This document shows positions 4,923 to 11,836 of a stretch of 64,000 nt of DNA, piece after piece; within the stretch, counting starts at the first letter, position 1, and every line of letters begins with the position of its first letter. The stretch is taken from IMG/VR virus record IMGVR_UViG_3300029258_002722, positions 1-64,000 of that record; one strand, 5' to 3'. The DNA comes from a virus. Under the pieces are notes generated by a model. The model saw only the letters and a list, made by a program, of their open reading frames with translations. It was not told where the DNA came from and did not search any database. Position numbers and translations under genes: made by a program.

Positions 4923-5050
4923 CGGGGGGAAGTTTAAAAAAAATATTGATTTTTTAATCTACCCTTTTAGGGACTACAAAAAGTTAATTTAGGATAAACG
5001 CATTTTTGTGGGAAATGAGATTGCAGGTTCGATTCCTGCCCCCCCGACCA
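4923..5050 (+). tRNA. tRNA-His (GTG) interrupted in the D-loop
   Basis: Acceptor CGGGGGG/CCCCCCG, D-stem GTTT (4932-4935) and AAAC (4996-4999), anticodon stem CATTT/AAATG with loop TTGTGGG (anticodon 5008-5010), T-arm GCAGG/CCTGC, discriminator A and encoded CCA (5048-5050). The D-loop is about 60 nt instead of about 8, because an intron-like element is inserted before the conserved GG (4992-4993). Confidence 0.85.
4939..4991 (+). ncRNA. Intron-like insert in tRNA-His (R then L order)
   Basis: R: ATTGAT (4945-4950), TTTTTA, ATCTACCC; then a CCCT-TTT-AGGG hairpin; L: GGGACT, ACAAAAA, GTTAAT (4983-4988), TTTAG. ATTGAT pairs with GTTAAT over 6 bp. It is about 53 nt, far too short for a known group I intron. 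Exact ends are not determined by sequence alone. Confidence 0.7.
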
Positions 5051-5076
5051 TTTTTATATTTTTAGGAGAATGAGAA

Positions 5077-5727
5077 ATGAGAAGAGCAGTTGTTTACGAG
5101 ATTTCTCGAGAAAAACTAATTGAATTTAAGACAGACGCAACTGACGTTAATATTATTTTTGAATTGTTTGGTATCAAGACGATGCTAAGCTATGTTGAGT
5201 ATGGAGAACATGAGAAATTTTTCATCCATGTAAGATTAGATGATGATACACCGAAAGATCTTTTTATTTCCCATACAAAACGATTTGACCATGAATTAGT
5301 CACAATGAGAAATCCAATAGGAATTACATCAGAGAAGACTGAAATTACAGACAAGGAGGAAGAAGAAATGATTGCAAAATTAGTAGGATTTAAAATTGAA
5401 GAAGTTACATTGAAAGAAGACATCAAGGGTATTGCTCTTAAAGTTGCTGTTGAAAGTATCATTAACTCCGGCGTATTGGGTGATGCAAGAATTGAAAAAG
5501 AAGACGGAAAAGCTTATCTTGTAAGAGGCGGCGACGTTGAAGAACTTACCGGAGAAGGTTTCAAGGAAAAGGCACAAAAGTTCTTGAGTGGGAAGACCCT
5601 GGAAGAGCTTGAAGCAATTTCCAATAACACAAAGAGAAAAGACCATGTGATGATGAAACTCATCGAAGGTCTTGATCTTATTCAGGAAATCAAGTTGAAG
5701 AAAGAATCAACTGGACTACTTGGATAA
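5077..5727 (+). CDS. Unidentified 216-residue protein
   Basis: Starts after a good ribosome binding site (TTTAGGAGAATGAGAA). The protein is acidic and soluble. It has a beta-rich N-terminal part (about residues 1-75), a run of acidic residues (DKEEEEM, about 90-96), and a C-terminal helical region with a GGDVEELTGEGF turn. No family is recognised. It lies between the interrupted tRNA-His and the interrupted tRNA-Ile, upstream of the Ro60 gene, so it may belong to that RNA-related group, though only position suggests this. Confidence 0.75.
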   Translation: MRRAVVYEISREKLIEFKTDATDVNIIFELFGIKTMLSYVEYGEHEKFFIHVRLDDDTPKDLFISHTKRFDHELVTMRNPIGITSEKTEITDKEEEEMIAKLVGFKIEEVTLKEDIKGIALKVAVESIINSGVLGDARIEKEDGKAYLVRGGDVEELTGEGFKEKAQKFLSGKTLEELEAISNNTKRKDHVMMKLIEGLDLIQEIKLKKESTGLLG

Positions 5728-5738
5728 ATGATATAAAT

Positions 5739-5875
5739 GGCGGGTTAGTCAAATCGACTTTCTTGTAATTTTTACCTTACCCTTTAAGGGACTTTTAAAG
5801 TTACTTTAGAATAATGGTAAAGACACAGTCCTAATAAGATTGAATCTGGAGGTTCGAGTCCTTCACCCGCCACCA
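5739..5875 (+). tRNA. tRNA interrupted in the D-loop, nominal Ile (AAT)
   Basis: Acceptor GGCGGGT/ACCCGCC is perfect, D-stem GTC/GAC, anticodon stem CAGTC/GATTG (one G-T) with loop CTAATAA (nominal anticodon AAT, 5833-5835), T-arm GGAGG/CCTTC, A-CCA encoded (5872-5875). Removing 5755-5815 restores a normal D-loop AAATGGTAAA. An unmodified A34 anticodon is unusual for bacterial-type isoleucine tRNA, so the identity is nominal. Confidence 0.8.
5755..5815 (+). ncRNA. Intron-like insert in the nominal tRNA-Ile (R then L order)
   Basis: R: TGTAAT (5764-5769), TTTT, ACCTTACCC; hairpin CCCTT-T-AAGGG; L: GGGACT, TTTAAA, GTTACT (5800-5805), TTTAG. TGTAAT pairs with GTTACT over 5 bp. It is the cleanest natural-order copy and defines the consensus used to recognise the permuted copies. 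Confidence 0.75.
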
Positions 5876-5915
5876 TTTTAAAACTGAATAATGAAATCAT
5901 CGGAGCACAAAGAAA

Positions 5916-7529
5916 ATGGAATTAGTACAAAAGTCTGGACTACCAGAGCACATTACGTTCGATCACTTACCGACTAAGAAGATTGAAGAATTAGCTGACG
6001 CTACATTATCTTTGCTTAACCTTGTAGCAGTTGACACAAGCAAAGATACACATTACCAGACAAAAGAAGAGATGGAGTTAGCAAGGAAAACTCTCCATCG
6101 AAACGTATTTGCCATAGACAGGGGTATTTACGCAAGTATTTTTTGCCTTCCAGGAGCAATTGAATTTGCAAGACAAGCTGCATTTAAAGCATTGTTATCA
6201 AATCCATGGAGAGGAAATACAAAAAGTACTTTACCAATCAATACCGAAAATGACATCATCAATAAACTATTAAAAGAACTCCAACCAAACAAGGTTCTTA
6301 ATACGTTTGTTGAAATGGTGGACAATAAAGTGAATAACTCAAGGACACGACGTGTAATGTTGACTTATATCCTTGGGTCTCGCTCTTTAGAACTTTGGTC
6401 AGTAAAATATAAACCAAAAGTTTTAAAAGTGTTAACTCATTGTTGGGGTATACGTTATAAAAATATTGTGAAAGCAATATTAGAAAATAATCTGAAAGAT
6501 TTATCAACTCCATTGGTTGCATCATTTGATCAAAAGGAGATGGATTATCTTACTGCAGATATTTTCAAATTTAAAAATCCTAAAATGTCAGACGGTGATA
6601 TGATCCAATGTATTGCTTTTATACTTGGTATCAAAATGGATTATACTGTAAAGATGCTTAAAGCTTATGGCGACGCTAAAACTGACTTGAAAGCAGGAGC
6701 TATTTTACCTCCTGATATTCTTGATGGGATAAGGAGTACATATCATTCCAAAACCACTCAAGCTGAAATGCTTAATTTGACCAAGAAAACTATGACAACA
6801 AAGCAAAAGAAGTTGGTCCAAAATAAAGCACAGAAAGAGGGAGTCGCTGTTACATTCAATCCAAAGAAATTCCCAATGGCAGAGTTATTTATATACGCCT
6901 ATAAAATGGGTATGTCAAAAGATATTAAAAATGCAATTAATGGGAAAGCAAGAAAAGCAGCTCAATCATTACCTTTCAGATATGGAAGATTAGGAATTGT
7001 ATTTGACGGTTCTTATTCAATGTCAGGAAGTGGTGAGCAGCATATGCGTCCTATTTCAATAGCAAGTGCCACAAGAGAAATGCTTAAACATGCTTGCGAA
7101 AATTATTACATTGAATTTGCAGGAGGTTATTCAAAGGATGGACTTTCTTATCCAATGGGTGACTCTTCATTAGCAATGTCTCTTGCTAAAGTTTTGGAAA
7201 ATGAACCTGACGCAGTATTTATTATAAGTGATGGGTATGAAAATGCTCCAGCAGGAAGAACACATGAAGTCATTCAAGTTGTAAGAAGACTTGGGTGGAA
7301 TCTTCCCATTTATCATATAAATCCTGTAAGTGCAGCTGAGGCAAAAGAAGGAGTTAGACAACTTAGTGATTTAATTCCTGTTATGCCTATCTCAAAACCT
7401 GAAGCGGTTGGACTAACATTCTTCAAACCAATGTTGGAAGTTGACCCTATGAATGGACTGAAATCATTATTACAAATGATATTACCTATGCTTGAAGCAC
7501 CGAAGAAAAAGAAGGAGGTGACGCAATGA
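5916..7529 (+). CDS. rsr: Ro60-like RNA-binding protein (TROVE helical repeats plus vWA)
   Basis: A 537-residue protein. The N-terminal two thirds are helical repeats like the TROVE ring of Ro60/Rsr. The C-terminal third is a vWA fold with a MIDAS motif D-G-S-Y-S (about residue 364) and a later ISDGYEN strand. Ro60 proteins bind Y RNAs, some of which mimic tRNA, and 3' ends of misfolded RNAs, and act with exonucleases. It sits directly beside tRNA genes with aberrant insertions and overlaps the next gene by four bases. The assignment rests on fold pattern and motifs. Confidence 0.75.
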   Translation: MELVQKSGLPEHITFDHLPTKKIEELADATLSLLNLVAVDTSKDTHYQTKEEMELARKTLHRNVFAIDRGIYASIFCLPGAIEFARQAAFKALLSNPWRGNTKSTLPINTENDIINKLLKELQPNKVLNTFVEMVDNKVNNSRTRRVMLTYILGSRSLELWSVKYKPKVLKVLTHCWGIRYKNIVKAILENNLKDLSTPLVASFDQKEMDYLTADIFKFKNPKMSDGDMIQCIAFILGIKMDYTVKMLKAYGDAKTDLKAGAILPPDILDGIRSTYHSKTTQAEMLNLTKKTMTTKQKKLVQNKAQKEGVAVTFNPKKFPMAELFIYAYKMGMSKDIKNAINGKARKAAQSLPFRYGRLGIVFDGSYSMSGSGEQHMRPISIASATREMLKHACENYYIEFAGGYSKDGLSYPMGDSSLAMSLAKVLENEPDAVFIISDGYENAPAGRTHEVIQVVRRLGWNLPIYHINPVSAAEAKEGVRQLSDLIPVMPISKPEAVGLTFFKPMLEVDPMNGLKSLLQMILPMLEAPKKKKEVTQ

Positions 7530-8557
7530 AAGAAATCACAATTGCAAGCATCTTAAAAGGATGCACACCTGGAAGAATGCAGTCAGTGGGATTTATGCAA
7601 ATCATCCCATTATTATCAGACATTGTCGATGATAGTTTTGAAGCACCAATTGGAAATATTGAAGCAAGTACCGGAGATTATGGTACATTAAATGTGAAAA
7701 ACTTGGGTAATGCTCCAACAATATTTCCTACCGGTGGAGCTGTAATGTCTAAACAAACTGCACAAAATCATTCATCTCCTAAAGGTATTTTTATGAAAGG
7801 CAGAGGGAGTTATACAACAAAGCAAGCTCGTTGTATTCAAGACTCTCAGGGTGGAAGTATAAGATCTGACTCTGATTATCATATGTCTATTTTACCTTGG
7901 GCGATGAGAGAATTTGCAACAATGACAAAAAACAGTACTTCATATCAGGAATTGTGGCCAGTTATTAAAGAATTCAATCAAGAATTGGGTCTTTTAAATA
8001 AAGGTCATCTTGAATTATTTCTACAAGGTTTTGATAAACAGCTTAGCACATTTATAGCTGAATTTGAAATAGTTCCAAAGATGGTTGGTGCTATAATCCT
8101 TTTAAACGGAGATGTTATTGGTGTTGAAAGAACTCCGAATTATAAGTATTGGAAATCAATATGGGAACCTCTTATCAGAGAAAGCTATGGGAGTGTTGCT
8201 ATATGGTTTGCAAAGAAATTTGGTAAGAACACACCGCCTCCTAAAATGAGGGTTCCTCTTGCATCAGCTAACATAAACTCTATTAAGGACATCCTTGATG
8301 AACTTAAGAAAGTTGAAGCAAAGGAAGATGAAAGAGTCAAAAATGTTCTTAAAGGATTCATTAAAACTAAGTTTCAAAGAGATGTTGAGCAACAAGAAAT
8401 GAATATATCTTTTGAGACAATAAAAAATCGTCAGTTTATTGGACAGGCATTACATAAAGAAGATGGGTTCCCATATGTAAGTATGGTAACAACTGCAGCA
8501 TGGATGAAAAATCCTAATGCAGCAAACTTTACTGATGCTGCCGATTTTTCAATGTAG
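7526..8557 (+). CDS. ARPP-1-like protein, partner of the Ro60 homologue
   Basis: A 343-residue protein whose N-terminus (SVGFMQIIPLLSD..., then a glycine-rich segment with FPTGGAVMSKQTAQNH) resembles the ARPP-1 domain found in conserved gene clusters. I am unsure of this match. It starts inside the Ro60 stop codon (ATGA overlap, RBS AAGGAGG), so the two are translationally coupled. Function of the family is not known; a role in RNA or nucleotide processing is inferred from the neighbour. Confidence 0.45.
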   Translation: MKEITIASILKGCTPGRMQSVGFMQIIPLLSDIVDDSFEAPIGNIEASTGDYGTLNVKNLGNAPTIFPTGGAVMSKQTAQNHSSPKGIFMKGRGSYTTKQARCIQDSQGGSIRSDSDYHMSILPWAMREFATMTKNSTSYQELWPVIKEFNQELGLLNKGHLELFLQGFDKQLSTFIAEFEIVPKMVGAIILLNGDVIGVERTPNYKYWKSIWEPLIRESYGSVAIWFAKKFGKNTPPPKMRVPLASANINSIKDILDELKKVEAKEDERVKNVLKGFIKTKFQRDVEQQEMNISFETIKNRQFIGQALHKEDGFPYVSMVTTAAWMKNPNAANFTDAADFSM

Positions 8558-8565
8558 GTGAATAT

Positions 8566-8697
8566 ATGTCTATAAAAGAGTTTGTTGAAAAACATATATG
8601 GAAGAATGAAAAAAATTTATCATTTGTAATAACTTATATTCTTATGTCAAGTTTTGGTTTTCATATATTAGTAATTCTCTTATTATTTAACATTTAA
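8566..8697 (+). CDS. 43-residue membrane protein
   Basis: Starts eight bases after the previous stop with GTAGGTGAAT as ribosome binding site. Polar N-terminus (MSIKEFVEKHIWKNEK) then one hydrophobic helix to the C-terminus. Function unknown. Confidence 0.5.
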   Translation: MSIKEFVEKHIWKNEKNLSFVITYILMSSFGFHILVILLLFNI

Positions 8698-8702
8698 TTA
8701 TA

Positions 8703-8734
8703 TGAATGGGATTGGAGGAATCCTTTCCCATTCA
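8703..8734 (+). terminator. Hairpin between small ORF and tRNA-Thr
   Basis: TGAATGGG pairs with CCCATTCA around a 16-nt loop that itself can form a small GGA/TCC stem. It is not followed by a T-run, so it may be a processing hairpin and not a terminator. Confidence 0.45.
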
Positions 8735-8745
8735 TCAACCTTAAT

Positions 8746-8821
8746 GCCTATGTAACTCAATTGGCAGAGTGTCTCCCTTGTAAGGAGAAAGTTGGGGGTT
8801 CGATTCCTCTCATAGGCTCCA
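8746..8821 (+). tRNA. tRNA-Thr (TGT), copy 2
   Basis: Acceptor GCCTATG/CATAGGC, D-stem ACTC/GAGT, anticodon stem TCTCC/GGAGA with loop CTTGTAA, T-arm GGGGG/CCTCT, discriminator T, CCA encoded (8819-8821). A regular tRNA with the same anticodon as the element-wrapped copy at 3980. Confidence 0.92.
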
Positions 8822-8829
8822 TTAAAATT

Positions 8830-9051
8830 ATGGTAACTAAATATGACGGATACGATTTAGACTTTTCAGTAGAAATAATTCAAGCAAAAAGAATAGAATG
8901 TAAATGTCCCCGTTGCGAGTCTATTTATTTACGACGAATGAAATGGTCTGGCAATGGAATGCCGAGAAAAGTATGTGAACGATGTAGACTTAATAGTAAT
9001 AATTCTCCAAAAATTCATATAACACGTGTTACGTTATATGAAATAAAATGA
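8830..9051 (+). CDS. Zinc-ribbon protein
   Basis: A 73-residue protein with C-K-C-P-R-C near residue 24 and V-C-E-R-C near residue 51, forming a likely four-cysteine zinc site, flanked by basic residues. It starts nine bases after the tRNA-Thr. No family is recognised. Confidence 0.6.
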   Translation: MVTKYDGYDLDFSVEIIQAKRIECKCPRCESIYLRRMKWSGNGMPRKVCERCRLNSNNSPKIHITRVTLYEIK

Positions 9052-9055
9052 TTAT

Positions 9056-9093
9056 GCCGGGTGAACCGCGTGTGTATCCACGTGCCGGCTCCA
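9056..9093 (+). ncRNA. tRNA-like minihelix ending in TCCA
   Basis: GCCGG (9056-9060) pairs with CCGGC (9085-9089), which is followed by TCCA; inside, CGTG pairs with CACG around TGTATC. The 38-nt unit looks like an acceptor-end mimic: a stem closed by one hairpin with a tRNA-style NCCA tail. It lies one base before tRNA-Arg. It could be a degenerate tRNA or a CCA-ended small RNA. Confidence 0.45.
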
Positions 9094-9094
9094 T

Positions 9095-9171
9095 GCCCCC
9101 GTAGCTGAAATGGATCAGCACGGTCCTTCTAAGGCCGCTTTATGCACGTTCGATTCGTGTCGGGGGTTCCA
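9095..9171 (+). tRNA. tRNA-Arg (TCT)
   Basis: Acceptor GCCCCCG/CGGGGGT (G-T at 1-72), D-stem GCTG/CAGC, anticodon stem CGGTC/GGCCG with loop CTTCTAA, T-arm GCACG/CGTGT, discriminator T, CCA encoded (9169-9171). Confidence 0.92.
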
Positions 9172-9198
9172 TTTTAAATTGAGATACCATTTATTTTT

Positions 9199-9222
9199 TT
9201 TGTAACAAAATATAAAAAAGGA
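9199..9222 (+). promoter_or_regulatory. Candidate phage promoter, TTTGTAACA-TATAAAA motif
   Basis: TTTGTAACAAAATATAAAAA lies just upstream of the PIG-L gene start (9229). The same arrangement occurs at 12635, 14077 and 21545, always a short distance before the first gene of a group. Confidence 0.55.
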
Positions 9223-9228
9223 AATAGT

Positions 9229-9768
9229 ATGACTGAAAATAAATTAATACCATTGAATGGCGAGAAAAAAGAAGAGAAACCAGGACCTCAATTTGAAACA
9301 ATTATTGTAGCACCTCATCCCGACGATGAAATAATAGGTTGCTTTGAATTATTAAATGACAATTCAATATCACCAATTGTAATATATACATCTGACGTTG
9401 ATAATGAAAGAAGAGCTGAAGCAGCAGAGTTAAGAAATCACACCAATGTTAAAATTCAATTATTTTTAAATACAATTCCCTCAAAATTTCTTCATCCCAC
9501 CAATATGTTTTATTTTCCCCACCCTATATATGAGACACACCCAGACCACAGACTTCAAGGAATTGGAGGAGAACAATTAGCAAGAGCAGGATATGATGTT
9601 ACATTTTATATCACTGAAATGAATGCTCCATTTAAGTTCGAATGTTCTCAATCTGAAAGGAAAAAAATATTACTAGATACATGTTATCATAAACAAAGTA
9701 GTTTATGGAAATATGAACATAAGTATTTTCTATTCAGTGGTTATGATAAATGGGTATTCAAAAAATAG
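9229..9768 (+). CDS. PIG-L/LmbE-family deacetylase
   Basis: A 179-residue zinc-dependent deacetylase of the LmbE fold. The signature A-P-H-P-D-D-E is at residues 28-34 (His30, Asp32 and Asp33 as metal or catalytic residues), and a second motif T-H-P-D-H-R near residue 105 supplies the third ligand. The family removes acetyl groups from N-acetylglucosamine-type substrates. Next come an HldE-type adenylyltransferase and a glycosyltransferase, so it probably acts in a phage sugar pathway. The target, whether DNA, cell envelope or a small molecule, is unknown. Confidence 0.85.
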   Translation: MTENKLIPLNGEKKEEKPGPQFETIIVAPHPDDEIIGCFELLNDNSISPIVIYTSDVDNERRAEAAELRNHTNVKIQLFLNTIPSKFLHPTNMFYFPHPIYETHPDHRLQGIGGEQLARAGYDVTFYITEMNAPFKFECSQSERKKILLDTCYHKQSSLWKYEHKYFLFSGYDKWVFKK

Positions 9769-9778
9769 GAAAATTCAA

Positions 9779-10258
9779 ATGAAGATGGTAAGTCAATATT
9801 TAAATGAGAGACATATGATGCATTTTCAAATACGACGCAAAGATAAAAAAGTCGTGTTTACAAATGGATGTTTTGATATATTGCATTTAGGTCATTTGAC
9901 TTTATTGAATGATTGTAAAAAAGCTGGAGATATTGTAATTGTTGGATTGAACTCTGACACATCAATCCAACAATTAAAAGGTGATACAAGACCTATACTT
10001 GACGAGAGTATAAGGCGAAATACACTGTCAGCGCTTCCAATGGTTGACTATATATTCATATTTGAAGAACTCACGCCTATTAACCTAATTAAGAGAATTG
10101 TACCTGATATCTTAGTTAAAGGAAAAGATTGGGAGGGAAAGATTGTGGGAGAAGATTTTGTAAAAGAAAATGGGGGAGATGTTATATCTATCAATTTAGT
10201 TTCTAACATTTCAACAACATCAATTATCCAGCGATGTATTAACACAATTTCCCTTTAA
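9779..10258 (+). CDS. HldE/RfaE C-terminal-type adenylyltransferase
   Basis: A 159-residue nucleotidyltransferase with T-N-G-C-F-D-I-L-H-L-G-H (HxGH at residues 36-39) and a C-terminal I-S-T-T-S-I-I motif, the ISSTxxI signature of the cytidylyltransferase superfamily. It is closest in pattern to enzymes that activate heptose-1-phosphate with ATP (HldE C-domain). The frame is open further upstream, but ATG 9779 follows AGGA and avoids a long overlap. It probably supplies an activated sugar for the nearby glycosyltransferase. Confidence 0.85.
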   Translation: MKMVSQYLNERHMMHFQIRRKDKKVVFTNGCFDILHLGHLTLLNDCKKAGDIVIVGLNSDTSIQQLKGDTRPILDESIRRNTLSALPMVDYIFIFEELTPINLIKRIVPDILVKGKDWEGKIVGEDFVKENGGDVISINLVSNISTTSIIQRCINTISL

Positions 10259-10286
10259 CGTTATACGTATAGTAATATATTTAGCC

Positions 10287-10499
10287 ATGAAATCTAAACA
10301 AAACAAATTCGACCAAATAGTCATTATAGCGCAAGCATATGATGATTTTGTTGACAGAGTGAACAAATTAGATGTGAATAATACGTACTCAGTAGAAGAT
10401 ATTAAAATGGAATTGACCTTAGCATTTAAATCATCTACAACAAAATATATGGAAAAAATGATGAATGAATTTAAAAAGAATTTAAAAGGGAAAAAATAA
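10287..10499 (+). CDS. Small charged protein
   Basis: A 70-residue, mostly helical protein with a lysine-rich C-terminus (NEFKKNLKGKK). It overlaps the glycosyltransferase start by one base (TAATG), which indicates co-translation. No recognised family. Confidence 0.6.
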   Translation: MKSKQNKFDQIVIIAQAYDDFVDRVNKLDVNNTYSVEDIKMELTLAFKSSTTKYMEKMMNEFKKNLKGKK

Positions 10500-11455
10500 T
10501 GGCAACTATGTATTTTGTACCTCAACTTCCGACTGATGGAAGATATACGAAATGGTGGTATACCGAATTTAAAGATGTATTCAAAAAATATTTTGATGAT
10601 GTGGTTGTTCTTGGCGGAGATATTATTGAGGACCTTGCTCATGACAGAGCACATTTTAAAGACTTTTCAAGTGTACATAATTCTGCAGTATTAGAGATTG
10701 CACAAATTGAAGATTATGTTGAAATTTATGAAAAACCTGGTGATGTATTATTTTGTACTGATATAAGTTTTCCTGGTATATTTCCTAATATACTTTTCAC
10801 AAAAAGGTTTATAGGAAAGAAATTTATTTTTTGTCATGCAACAGCGAAAAATAAATATGATTTCTTTTCAGATGTAAGAAGACCTAAATTTAAAGTTGAG
10901 ACAGGACTTTCAAAAATGTTTGATAAGGTCTTTGTAGGATCTCATTATCACAAAGAAAAATTGGGTTGGAATAATGTTGAAGTTGTTAGATTACCAAAAC
11001 CTCCCAATGAAATAATAACAAATTTTCCATTACCAAAAGTAAATAATATAATTTCTGTATCAAGACCTTGTGTTCAAAAAGTAAATTTGAAATTAGAGAA
11101 AAAAGTTGAAAGACAAGTTGGTTCAAAAATTATAAGAAAAACATTTACAGATCCTGAAGAATATTCTCGATTCCTTTCACAATCAAAAATCCTTTTCATT
11201 TCAACACAAGAAGATACTTTCAATTATACAATTATGGATGCTCTTCGTTGTGGATGTATTCCCGTAGCTCCTCGAGCATTATGTTTCCCTGAGATACTTC
11301 CAAATGAATATTTATATGATGATTATATTGAAGCAGCTCAAATATGTCGAAAAATATTAATAGGAAGTTTACCTGTTCCTGAAATGATATGTCAGGATGA
11401 AGTTGATAATTTTTATCCTAATATGATTGAGATAATGAAAAATGAAATGCTCTAA
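10499..11455 (+). CDS. Glycosyltransferase (GT-B, group 1-like)
   Basis: A 318-residue protein with a Rossmann-like N-terminal half (MYFVPQLPTDGRYTKWW) and a C-terminal motif D-T-F-N-Y-T-I-M-D-A-L-R-C-G-C-I-P-V, which has the E/D-x7-E/D-x-G-C pattern of GT-B nucleotide-sugar binding. It follows deacetylase and adenylyltransferase genes. Likely transfers a modified sugar to DNA or another acceptor; the acceptor cannot be read from sequence. Confidence 0.75.
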   Translation: MATMYFVPQLPTDGRYTKWWYTEFKDVFKKYFDDVVVLGGDIIEDLAHDRAHFKDFSSVHNSAVLEIAQIEDYVEIYEKPGDVLFCTDISFPGIFPNILFTKRFIGKKFIFCHATAKNKYDFFSDVRRPKFKVETGLSKMFDKVFVGSHYHKEKLGWNNVEVVRLPKPPNEIITNFPLPKVNNIISVSRPCVQKVNLKLEKKVERQVGSKIIRKTFTDPEEYSRFLSQSKILFISTQEDTFNYTIMDALRCGCIPVAPRALCFPEILPNEYLYDDYIEAAQICRKILIGSLPVPEMICQDEVDNFYPNMIEIMKNEML

Positions 11456-11783
11456 ATGTGATGGAGAAGGAATGATATATATTCCTCAAGAAAGATGGGA
11501 CACGACAAAACCTATAAAGCAAGCGTGTTCAAAATGCAATGGAGCGGGGGAACTTGATTGGGTTGAAAATATTGTAGGTAAAGCTCCTGAAAAGATTTTA
11601 CATCTCACTGCAAAAAATAAAACAAATTATCCTATAACGATACAAGATATTGGAATTCAATTAGAACCTAATATAGAATATCATATATCAGAGATATTAA
11701 ATCCTTCTCAAATATTATCGTCTAATGATTTAGATTCATTAATAAAATCAGGAGATGTTGTAATAATTAAATATTACAGATAA
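11442..11783 (+). CDS. DnaJ-type zinc-finger protein with LDWVENIVGK motif
   Basis: A 113-residue protein. N-terminal CSKCDGEG and CSKCNGAG motifs give one DnaJ-like zinc centre, followed by ELDWVENIVGKAPEK, then a beta-rich C-terminal domain. It overlaps the glycosyltransferase end by 14 nt. Seven relatives lie in tandem at 24432-26904, so this is a detached member. The shared N-terminus with variable C-termini suggests a common docking module, probably on the virion. Confidence 0.75.
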   Translation: MKCSKCDGEGMIYIPQERWDTTKPIKQACSKCNGAGELDWVENIVGKAPEKILHLTAKNKTNYPITIQDIGIQLEPNIEYHISEILNPSQILSSNDLDSLIKSGDVVIIKYYR

Positions 11784-11810
11784 ACTCAATAACGACGTTT
11801 ATCTTTTTTT
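11779..11810 (+). terminator. Rho-independent terminator
   Basis: GATAAAC (11779-11785) pairs with GTTTATC (11797-11803) and is followed by seven T. It overlaps the stop of the preceding gene and closes the sugar cassette. Confidence 0.75.
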
Positions 11811-11836
11811 ATAACCTAAAATAAGGAGATGTGAAA

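Noticed and set aside
3937-5875. The tRNA inserts as ordinary group I introns
   Set aside because: They are about 50-65 nt in natural order, sit in D-loops instead of anticodon loops, and the P3-P8 core elements are absent.
3937-5875. The permuted tRNAs as archaeal-type splicing-endonuclease substrates
   Set aside because: No bulge-helix-bulge motif could be drawn consistently at the exon borders; the conserved R and L blocks do not fit it.
10240-10286. TATACGTATA palindrome as an operator
   Set aside because: Short, AT-rich and single; no promoter signals align with it.
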